Under the pieces are notes generated by a model, which did not search any database, was not told the DNA's origin, and was given only the letters and a program-made list of their open reading frames with translations. The position numbers and the translations under genes are program-made. From Verrucomicrobiaceae bacterium UBA2429 (GTDB taxonomy: Bacteria > Verrucomicrobiota > Verrucomicrobiia > Verrucomicrobiales > Verrucomicrobiaceae), in NCBI GenBank assembly GCA_002343505.1, contig DDQZ01000027.1:1-15268 (forward strand): a stretch of DNA of 15,268 bases, written 5' to 3'. This document shows positions 1 to 6,834 of the stretch, in pieces. Within the stretch, counting starts at the first letter, position 1. Every line of letters begins with the position of its first letter.

Positions 1-1737
1 GGTGTCTCGGATGACGCTTACAATCAGGGTGTCCAGTCATAATGCTCAACGGAGCGCCCGAAAGAACACTCCAAACCCTGACCGTCTTGTCCTCGGATCC
101 GGTGGCTAGGCGCAGATTGTCCGGAGAAAATGCGATGCTCCGAACCCCCTTTTCGTGTCCATGAAAAACGATGAGTTCCAAGCCGGTTTCGGCACACCAG
201 ATGCGGGCCGTCTTGTCTGCGGAGCCACTGCAGACATATTTTCCGGAGGGCGAGAATCCCACACAAGTAATTTGATCTTCGTGACTGCGTGGAAGCCGCG
301 ACGGTTCTCTGACGTCCGTCGACCAGATTCGCACGGTGTTGTCTAAATCGCTCTCGGCGGTCCACGAGCTGCCAGAACCGCTCGCGACGAATCGTCCGTC
401 AGGTGAGACGCAAATGGTCTTGATTTTAGTCTGATGTCCTAACAATTCAGCCTGCTTAGCTGAAGTGTTAACACTCCAGACACAGACCGTGGTGTCAGAT
501 GAACCCGAGGCGATCCGCAATCCGTCAGCATAGAAGCAAACGGAAGTGACCGGTCCTTCGTGCCCACGGAGGTCAGTCACCACTTTTCCGTCGTCACAAC
601 TCCACACTCGAATTATGTTTTCCGGCGCTGCTGATCCACTGGCGATATGTTCGTTGTTCGGTGAAAAACTAACGCACAAAACAAGGGATTCGTGGCCGGT
701 GAGAACTGCAATTTGAGTGCCCTTGCGCGCATCCCACACGCGCACGGTCTTGTCCCAAGAACCGCTAGCGACTCGGCTGCCATCTGGAGAGAAACTCACG
801 CTTGAAACGAGGTCCGAATGCCCGTTCATCACAGCTATCTGATTCCCGGTATAAACATCCCACACACGCACTGTTTTGTCCTCGGATGCGCTGGCGATCC
901 ACTTTCCGTCGGATGATTACGACAGGCCCGTCACTCGGGCGTCATGGCCCTCAAGCGTTTGCAGGATTCGACCGTTGCATGCGTTCAACAAATGAATCGA
1001 GTTTTCACATGCAACAGCAATCTCATCGCCCTTCGGCGACCAGCATAGGCAACCAGCCCCAGGCATCATGAATTTCATCAATTCCGAACCGGTAGTGACG
1101 TCCGAAATTCTTACTTCACCGCAAACACTTGCCAAGCGAAGGCCGTCCGGTGAGTAGCTAATAGATTCTACTGTTGAATAGCCGTGGCGAACGATCACCC
1201 CTGTCTGGGCGCCGCCAAGGCGGGAGGTGGGAGGACGTTTCGATCTCAACCAAAGAAAATCCGGATCAGATGTATTCTTCCTGTAGCACCAATCCTCCAA
1301 CAGCGTGTGCATCCGGCCCGATGGCTTGCCGCTTTTCTTCTTGTGGAAGACGGATATGAGCGAAGGAGGTATTGCTCTTGTGAGGTTATACAGGATGGTC
1401 GAGCGCCAAGACACAGGGACCACCCAACAAGAAAGCACTATTGCTCTGATGAGAGTATCCAGGAAGGTCGAACATGAGCTTTTCTTTTGGTGGTGCTTCT
1501 CAGCCTCGGGGCAATCATACCACCAGCAAGAATTCCAAAGGCATTGAAATACGCCTTGCGGATAATCCTTTGCATGACGGGCGATGAAGTGGATGTCGCG
1601 GCGGAGGGCTTCGTTGAGGAGTGCGAGGCGCGGCCTCTCGACATGCTCGACAGGGAGTGTATCGACAGCGTCGTTGTAATCCAACACAAGATCGAAGGCC
1701 ATGCCGTGGGTGACTTTGGCTTCCAAGAAGAAGAGAT
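1..1737 (-). pseudogene. C-terminal segment: WD40 repeat array of the STAND NTPase (partial)
   Basis: The third frame begins NLFFLEAKVTHGMAFDLVL and continues through the family signature YPQGVFQCLWNSCWWYDCPE. A region with a divergent 69-bp duplication follows, then about nine WD40-type repeats showing SPDG, GH and KTVRVWD signatures. A TAA at 917-919 falls inside a repeat, where SPDG-type repeats normally carry an aromatic residue (GLS-stop-SSDGKW). Downstream of it the same frame stays open to the window edge with well-preserved repeats, for example GSWDKTVRVWD and GSEDKTVRVW. The last dozen codons (positions 1-36) lose WD40 character, so another frame change may lie near the edge; this cannot be settled here. 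GC is about 45-57% in samples, distinctly lower than the 5' half. WD40 propellers in STAND proteins are usually ligand sensors. Confidence 0.8.
1370..1474. repeat. Divergent in-frame duplication (two ~36-bp arms, 69 bp apart)
   Basis: The arm at 1370-1405 (TATTGCTCTTGTGAG...) recurs at 1439-1474 (TATTGCTCTGATGAG...) with 28 of 36 positions identical. The 69-bp offset is 23 codons, so both copies sit in the same frame of the broken STAND gene, giving STFLDTLIRAI and STILYNLTRAI on the coding strand. They lie between the conserved CWWYDCPE block and the WD40 repeats, a linker region in this family. Confidence 0.6.
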
Positions 1738-2810
1738 TTTTCGAGCGTGGCGATGAGTTCGGGCCAGGCTTCGGCGCGGGTCTGGTGGTAGGGTAGTTCG
1801 CTGAGGGCGTGCGGGGTGGCGTCATGGCATTGGCCGTCGCGGTGCGGGTCGGCGAAGGTCTGGAGACAGGTGGCAACGGCCTGGTGGGCGGCACGCTGCC
1901 TTTCCGGAGTGTCGAGATAAGCGGCCACGGCGGCTTCGCGGAACTGGCTGTGGTAGAAGTCGAGCAGTTCGCCGCGGCGCATGAGGTAGGGGCGCAGGAG
2001 GCGGAGGAGGGCGGCGACGTTGCCCAGCGGATCGCCGGGGTCGAGCAGGGCGGTGAGTTCCGCCGGGGAAAGGCCGTGGCGGCTGACGCCGAGGCAGGCG
2101 GCGAATTTTTCCACGAGCGCCCCGCCGCAGGGCCGTCCCTCGCGGTCGCGGAAGCCGGGGTCGCGGGCGAGGCGTTCGGTGAGAATCCAGCCGAAGAGCG
2201 TGCGGGCGTCGCCGGGCAGGGTGCGGATGCGGTCGGTGATCTCCTCGTAGGTGCCGAGCGTGCGCAACTCCTCCAGCGCGGTGAGGACGTAGAGCGGGAG
2301 GTTGCTGGCAGGCTTCGCTTTGAGCGCGGCGATCTGTTCGGTGCTGAGGCGCTTGGAGTAGCGCTTCAAGTAGCCTTCGATGATGGCCTGCGTGTCTGAC
2401 TCATCGAGCGGCTTCAAGGCTTCGACGCGGGCATCTTGGCGATTCCGCAGGATGGCGAGCGTCTGGTGTTCCTTCTCACCCTCCACCGGAGCGATCACGG
2501 AAGCGATGACGCGCACGCCGGGCGGCAATTCGCGTGGCAGCCAGTTCATCCAGTGCGCACCGTCGGTTTCATCGAACTGATTGAGGGCATCGAAGACGAG
2601 GACGACATGCTGCTTCGCCGCAGCCTCGGTGAGCAGCTTCTGGAAGTGCGTGATGAGTTCCTTGATGTCGAGCGGCAGGGGTTCGGTGCTGGCAGGGTTT
2701 GCGGTTCCGGGGTCACTGACCCCGGCTACAGATTGCGCCAGTTCGTGGCAGAGACGGCGCAGCGTGCGGCGGAGATCGGTGGAGCCGGTGCTGGCGCCGA
2801 TGAAAGTAGG
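1738..2810 (-). pseudogene. Middle segment: remainder of NACHT-like NTPase and helical region
   Basis: The second frame resumes immediately after the heptamer repeat with FIGASTGSTDLRRTLRRLC, the conserved continuation after the P-loop in this family. A Walker B motif, VVLVFDALNQFD, lies near 2571-2606 and is followed by a sensor-like strand, VRVIASVIA. Next come winged-helix or helical sequences such as LPLYVLTALEELR and FYHSQFREAAVAAYL, typical of the region between NTPase and WD40 propeller. The first ATG in this frame is only at 2549, after Walker B, so this part could not make a working NTPase alone. The frame is lost at the A-run at 1737-1741. Reading past it gives about 70 arginine- and proline-rich junk codons to 1515. 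GC content is high, about 67-73% in 60-base samples, like the rest of the window. Confidence 0.8.
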
Positions 2811-3681
2811 AAGGATGAAGGATGAAGGATGAGGGATGACGTGCGGCCACGTCGCGGGTGAACTTGGCGAGGAAGGCGGACTTTCCTGAGCCGGGAGCGC
2901 CCGTCACGACGAAGACGTTAGGCGCGCCATCGGCAGCGGCGAAATCCAGCATCGCCTTCATCAGCGGCTCGCGGCTGCCGAGGACAAAGCGATCCGTGCG
3001 CTCTTCAATGAAGGCGTCCATCTGGTCTGCCTCTTCGGCGAACTCATCGGGCGACGCGGTGGCTTCGCTCGTGAAGCGCGAGGCGAGTTCTGTGTCGTCC
3101 TTCAGGCTCTGCAGCAAGTCGTCATGGACTTGGTTGCCGAAGGCTTCGAGTCCAGTCAGCCGATTCTGCGTAGCGTCCCACTCCGCCGGGTAAACAAAAA
3201 CCGGCAGCCCTGCAGCAATGATGGACTCCTTCAATGCCGCCAGCTTGCCCGCGTTCTCACTGCCGACAGGTTCGCGGTATTCCCCAGCCTCTTCCTCCAC
3301 CATCTGCGCTGTGGCGCTTTCCTCACGGAAATAGAAGAATGCCTCCCCGCGCTTCGCCGGCTCACGGTCCAGCACCCCATAGTGAACTTCATCCGCCGTG
3401 ATGGACTTGTCCTTGCCATCCGGCACCCAGCCGTAGCGTCCGCCGAGCATGCCCATGAAGCGCGGGCGGCACTCATCAATGACCTCGCGGCACACGCCGA
3501 GGGCATCTTGGTCGCTCGTCACACCCCAGCGCAGGTCCACATCCACCAGAAGAATGCGCCGTGGCAGCAGCTCCTCCTGCAGCCGTGGAAACACAAATCT
3601 CACGAGATGATCCCGCTCGGCCTGCATGTCGCGAAACGTGCTGCTGATGAAGACGCGGACGGTTTTCCAGGAGGTGCTCAT
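2713..3681 (-). pseudogene. N-terminal segment: DUF4062 domain plus P-loop of the STAND NTPase
   Basis: The start is ATG at 3681, followed by the family's hallmark VRVFISSTFRDMQAERDHL (residues 8-26), then DLRWGVT (49-55) and GGRYGWVP (80-87). These identify DUF4062, a domain at the N-terminus of many NACHT-WD40 proteins and sometimes considered TIR-like. A Walker A motif GAPGSGKS lies at residues 261-268. The true frame is left near residue 283, in a heptamer repeat that encodes HPSSFILHPSYF. The remaining ~35 codons to the stop at 2713 are out-of-frame and have no family resemblance. No good Shine-Dalgarno precedes the ATG. If expressed as is, the product would be about 322 residues, lacking Walker B and the sensor domain. 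Confidence 0.85.
2811..2838. repeat. Heptanucleotide tandem repeat AAGGATG causing a frameshift
   Basis: Three perfect copies of AAGGATG (2811-2817, 2818-2824, 2825-2831) are followed by a one-mismatch copy, AGGGATG (2832-2838). On the coding (minus) strand they read as CATCCTT units. The repeat lies just after the P-loop of the STAND gene, where the frame breaks. Removing exactly one unit gives ARHPSSFILPTFIGAS, joining the two halves in frame. In-frame states therefore correspond to 2, 5 or 8 perfect copies. Confidence 0.9.
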
Positions 3682-3895
3682 GGCGATTGCTGAGATACTA
3701 ATCAGAAGCGACTGAAACGGCGCAACGGCTCAAGAACTGCGGACGTGGAGCGCTGAGGGAGCGTTAGGTCAGAGAGTTCATGGTGGATGATGAAGCGCTG
3801 CCGCTGCGGCTTGGTGTGGCGTTATTTTTAGATTAGGCGCATTGCAGCGAAGATGAGCGGCGGAGGCGAGATTATTTTTCGCCTGTGTTTGGATT

Positions 3896-4273
3896 TCAGG
3901 CATCCCTGCGCCAGCGTCCCAGCGCCAGCAGCAGCCAGCCGAGCATCAAAGCCAGGCCGCCAAGCGGCGTCACCGCGCCCAGTTTGCCGATCTGGGTGAG
4001 CGCCAGGGCATAGAGCGAGCCTGAAAAGAGCAGCACACCCGCGAAGATCGAACGCCAGGCCCATGCGGCGCATTTTCCGCCCGCGCCGCCGCACAGCGCC
4101 AGCACCGCAAGCAGGAGCGCGTGCGGGAGGTGATACTCCAGCGCCGTCTGCCAGTGCTCCAACCCGCCGGCCGCCTTCAACTTTTCATGCACGGGACCAT
4201 GCGCGCCGAGGGCGCCAAGAAGGACGGCGGAAAATCCAAGCAGACCGGCGAGACGAAGACGGAGCGGGTTCAT
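3896..4273 (-). CDS. DUF423 family small membrane protein
   Basis: The 125-residue protein has four predicted membrane helices, at about residues 5-25, 48-64, 72-93 and 98-118. It shows the family's conserved blocks: LGALGAHG near the N-terminus, HWQTALEYHLPHAL in the first loop and second helix, FSGSLYALAL, and GAVTPLGGLALMLGW. Length and helix count match the family, which includes E. coli YgdD and Bacillus YwdK. The molecular function of DUF423 is not established. It follows recF on the same strand after a 71-bp gap, so co-transcription is possible. No convincing terminator was seen after it. Confidence 0.9.
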   Translation of the reverse strand: MNPLRLRLAGLLGFSAVLLGALGAHGPVHEKLKAAGGLEHWQTALEYHLPHALLLAVLALCGGAGGKCAAWAWRSIFAGVLLFSGSLYALALTQIGKLGAVTPLGGLALMLGWLLLALGRWRRDA

Positions 4274-4344
4274 GCGGTGACCACAACAAGCGCGGCCTGA
4301 TGCGCAAATGAAAAATGGCCCCGGCTCAGCCGCGACGATGCGGC

Positions 4345-5403
4345 TCAGCCTTCCGCGATGCGCGCGCCCTCGATCCGGCAGACCCTGCCTGCAAGGCCGT
4401 CGGCGTCCGCCCAGTCGAGGCTTGTGGTGGTGATGATCTTTTGCGTTCCTGCCGGCAGCAGGGCCAGCAGCGCGCGGCGGCGGTGCGTGTCAAGTTCGCC
4501 GAAGACATCGTCCACCAGCAGCAGCGGCGCCTTGCCAAAGCCGGACTCCAGCGCGCGCGCCTGCGCCACTTTCAATGCCACGGCCATGCTGCGCTGCTGC
4601 CCTTCGGAGGCGTAGGTGGTGGCATCGAGGCTGTTGATGGTTAGGCGAAGATCGTCGCGGTGCGGGCCGGCCAGGGTGACACGCTGGCGCTGCTCCTCCG
4701 CGCGCAAGGCGGCGAGTCCGGCGGCCAGGTCCCCGCCGTCAAAACCGGGCGCGTACTCCACCTCCGCCGATTCCGCGCCGCCGCTGAGCGCGGCGTGCGC
4801 GCCAGCCAGTTGGGGGCGCAGGGCGGCCACCAACTGCGCGCGTCTTTCCACCAGGGTGCCGGCAAAGCCGGCCATCACCCGAGCGAAGGCGTCCGCCTGC
4901 CGCCAGGAGATGACCGCGTCTTTTTTGAGCACATGATTCCGGCCGCGCAGCGCGCGCTCGTAGCCGCGCAGGGCCTTCAAATAATCGGGGTAAAGCTGGC
5001 TGGCGGCGAAGTCGAGGAAGCGCCGCCGGTGCTCGCCGCCGCGCAGCAGATTCATGTCGCGGTGGTCCATCCACACCACGCGCCCGCTTTGCTCCAAATA
5101 GTCGCCCGAGCGCCCGCAGACCGCGCCGTCCACGGCAAGACGGCGCGCGGTGGTGTTTTGCGCGCATCGGAGGCGCAGGCCGCCGAGCGCGCCCTCCACC
5201 AGGCAAGTGGACGCGCCGAGGCGGATGAGGTCTCCGCGAGCGGAGGTGCGCGGGGATTGCAGGCGCAGCAGCACGCAGGCCGCCTCCATGAGGGAGGTTT
5301 TGCCCTGCGCGTTGCGCCCGACGAGCAGGGTCAGCGCGGGATGCGGCTCCAGGCGGCACTCCGTGAAGCAGCGGAAGTCACGCAGAAAGAGCTCGGTGAG
5401 CAT
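4345..5403 (-). CDS. recF: DNA replication and repair protein RecF
   Basis: RecF is an SMC/ABC-like ATPase that binds single-strand/double-strand DNA junctions and works with RecO and RecR to load RecA at gaps. The 352-residue protein begins LTELFLRDFRCF, the typical RecF opening. Walker A GRNAQGKTS is at residues 29-37. The ABC signature, with SEGQQRS, starts near residue 266. Walker B LLLVDD is near 294-299, followed by the D-loop region FGELD (301-305). Length is normal for RecF (about 350-370). It diverges from hisS with only 53 bp between the two start codons. recF commonly sits beside dnaA and dnaN; here it lies next to hisS. Confidence 0.96.
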   Translation of the reverse strand: MLTELFLRDFRCFTECRLEPHPALTLLVGRNAQGKTSLMEAACVLLRLQSPRTSARGDLIRLGASTCLVEGALGGLRLRCAQNTTARRLAVDGAVCGRSGDYLEQSGRVVWMDHRDMNLLRGGEHRRRFLDFAASQLYPDYLKALRGYERALRGRNHVLKKDAVISWRQADAFARVMAGFAGTLVERRAQLVAALRPQLAGAHAALSGGAESAEVEYAPGFDGGDLAAGLAALRAEEQRQRVTLAGPHRDDLRLTINSLDATTYASEGQQRSMAVALKVAQARALESGFGKAPLLLVDDVFGELDTHRRRALLALLPAGTQKIITTTSLDWADADGLAGRVCRIEGARIAEG

Positions 5404-5456
5404 CTGGAAAAACGGTTGAACTCGCAGGCGCGGGGGGCATCTGTCCCGCCCTTCTA

Positions 5457-6746
5457 ATGGCCTCCTTCCGCACTGTCAAAGGCTTCCGCGACCTCTTTCC
5501 CCAGGAGTGCGCGCTGCGCAACCACATCGCCGAAACCTGGCGCGCCGTGGCGCGCCGTTACGGCTTCATCGAGTATGAGGCTCCGCTCATCGAGAGCACC
5601 GATCTCTACAAAAAGAAGAGCGGCGACGAGATCACCGCGCAGCTTTTCTGCTTCGAGGACAAAGGCGGGCGGGACATCTCGCTGCGCCCGGAGGTGACGC
5701 CCTCGCTCGCGCGCATGGCCGCGGCAAGGCAGCGCGACTTTAAAAAGCCGCTCAAGTGGTTCGAGATGGGCTCCTGCTTCCGCTACGAGGAGCCGCAGGA
5801 GGGCCGCACGCGCGAGTTCATCCAGTTCAATGCCGACATCCTTGGCGACGCCTCGCCCGGAGCCGACGCGGAGCTCATCGCGCTCGCCGTGGACGTGATG
5901 CTGGAGTTCGGTCTGAGGAAGGATGACTTCCTCATCCGCCTCAGCAACCGCGAAATCTGGAACCAGTATCTCAAGGAGCAGGGCATCTCCGAGGAGCACA
6001 GCGCCGCCTTCCTCCAGATCGTGGACAAGATCGAGCGCGCGAAGCCGGAGGAAACCGCGGCGAAGCTGGAAGCCATCGGCCTCAGCCTCGACCATGTGCG
6101 CGACTTCATGCGGGCCACGGATGAAAACCATCCCGCCTTTGCCGCCCTGCGCGCCGACCTCACCGCGCGCGGCCTGTGGGAGCATGTGAAAATAGACGCC
6201 TCCATCGTGCGCGGGCTCGCCTATTACACAGGCACCGTCTTCGAGGTCTTCGACCTCAAACACGGCCTGCGCGCCGTGGCGGGAGGTGGACGCTATGACA
6301 AGCTCTGCGCGCTGATCAGTGACGGCGCGGCGGACATGCCGGCTGCCGGTTTTGCCATGGGGGATGTGGTGCTTGGCATCCTGCTCTCGAAGACTCCTTC
6401 CGCCCAGTGCCGCATCACCGACTATCTCAACGCCCAGCATGGCGTGGACGCCTATGTCGTCATCGCCGATGAAGCGCAGCGCGCCCCCGCGCTCGCCGCC
6501 GTGCAGGCTCTGCGCCGCGCGGGAGCGCGTGTGGACTTCAGCATGGCCGCGCAAAAAGTCGGCAAGCAATTCCAGGCCGCAGAGAACGCCCGCGCCCGTC
6601 TCGCTCTCGTCTTCGGCGCCGAGTATCCTCAAGTCATCGTGAAAGACCTCGTCAGCCGCGAGCAGGGCGAGGTGCCCGCCGGCTCCCTTGCCGCTCATGT
6701 TTTGGCCGCCCTGCAAGAACCCCTGCGCGGACCGCTCATTGCGTGA
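5457..6746 (+). CDS. hisS: Histidyl-tRNA synthetase
   Basis: This class II aminoacyl-tRNA synthetase charges tRNA-His in the cytoplasm. The 429-residue protein starts MASFRTVKGFRDLFPQE, the usual HisRS opening. It carries RPEVT (77-81), motif 2 FRYEEPQEGRTREF (108-121), the histidine-specific loop GLAYYTG (253-259) and motif 3 AGGGRYDKL (275-283). The C-terminal anticodon-binding domain covers about 330-420, with QKVGKQFQAA near 366-375. Length is normal. No strong Shine-Dalgarno precedes the ATG. tyrS follows on the same strand after 88 bp that contain a TTCGAA heptad repeat. Confidence 0.97.
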   Translation: MASFRTVKGFRDLFPQECALRNHIAETWRAVARRYGFIEYEAPLIESTDLYKKKSGDEITAQLFCFEDKGGRDISLRPEVTPSLARMAAARQRDFKKPLKWFEMGSCFRYEEPQEGRTREFIQFNADILGDASPGADAELIALAVDVMLEFGLRKDDFLIRLSNREIWNQYLKEQGISEEHSAAFLQIVDKIERAKPEETAAKLEAIGLSLDHVRDFMRATDENHPAFAALRADLTARGLWEHVKIDASIVRGLAYYTGTVFEVFDLKHGLRAVAGGGRYDKLCALISDGAADMPAAGFAMGDVVLGILLSKTPSAQCRITDYLNAQHGVDAYVVIADEAQRAPALAAVQALRRAGARVDFSMAAQKVGKQFQAAENARARLALVFGAEYPQVIVKDLVSREQGEVPAGSLAAHVLAALQEPLRGPLIA

Positions 6747-6763
6747 AAGCCCGAAGCCCGAAA

Positions 6764-6824
6764 TTCGAACTTCGAAATTCGAAGCAATGACTCGAACTTC
6801 GATTTTCGAACTTCGAATCTCAAA
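6764..6824. repeat. TTCGAA-based heptad repeat between hisS and tyrS
   Basis: TTCGAA occurs at 6764, 6771 and 6778, exactly 7 bp apart. After a break, a second run has starts at 6791 (CTCGAA), 6798 (TTCGAT), 6805 and 6812 (both TTCGAA) and 6819 (CTCAAA), again every 7 bp. TTCGAA is palindromic, so the array reads similarly on both strands. It fills most of the intergenic region and ends just before the tyrS start codon. The local sequence is much richer in A and T than the flanking genes. It may be a mobile or slippage-generated short repeat; no regulatory role is shown. Confidence 0.8.
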
Positions 6825-6834
6825 CTTCCCTCCC

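Larger units (their letters stand above)
1..3681 (-). pseudogene. Broken DUF4062-NACHT-WD40 STAND NTPase (whole locus, 3' end outside window)
   Basis: Three reading-frame segments join end to end into one protein of more than 1,200 residues. The order is DUF4062, P-loop NTPase, helical linker, then WD40 repeats running off the left edge. Three lesions interrupt it. A +1 frameshift lies in a 7-bp tandem repeat at 2811-2838. A second +1 frameshift lies in a run of five A (coding strand) at 1737-1741. A TAA codon sits at 917-919. Removing one 7-bp unit and one A restores a continuous frame apart from the TAA. The domain order resembles eukaryotic TEP1/NWD1-like proteins and the large NACHT-WD40 proteins of Planctomycetes and Verrucomicrobia. 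STAND proteins act as oligomerising sensors, and several bacterial ones defend against phage; a defence role here is inference. The lesions may be genuine decay, a phase-variable off state or assembly error. Confidence 0.85.

Noticed and set aside
24..365. A 113-codon minus-strand frame at the left edge
   Set aside because: It runs across clear WD40 coding sequence in another frame and has no WD40 or other family character of its own.
1737..1741. Programmed ribosomal frameshift at the A-run in the STAND gene
   Set aside because: The needed shift is +1 with no recognisable slippery site or stimulatory stop codon. Two other lesions in the same gene make mutation or sequencing error simpler.
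1809..2399. Long plus-strand frames opposite the NTPase, recF, tyrS and prolyl oligopeptidase genes
   Set aside because: They are shadows of GC-rich coding sequence on the other strand. The translations are low-complexity Gly/Ala/Glu or Arg/Pro/Ser text with no family motif.
3864..3884. Inverted repeat AGGCGA/TCGCCT after the DUF423 gene
   Set aside because: The stem is only 6 bp with an AT-rich loop, and no T-run follows.
4311..4347. Possible recF terminator: 6-bp stem AGCCGC/GCGGCT and a T-run on the minus strand
   Set aside because: The T-run is more than a dozen bases beyond the stem, so it does not have the form of an intrinsic terminator. The 10-bp direct repeat CGGCTCAGCC (4322 and 4341) there is probably chance in GC-rich sequence.
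6747..6834. T-box or other riboswitch leader before tyrS
   Set aside because: The gap is only 88 bp, is mostly the TTCGAA heptad array, and shows no T-box sequence or terminator hairpin.
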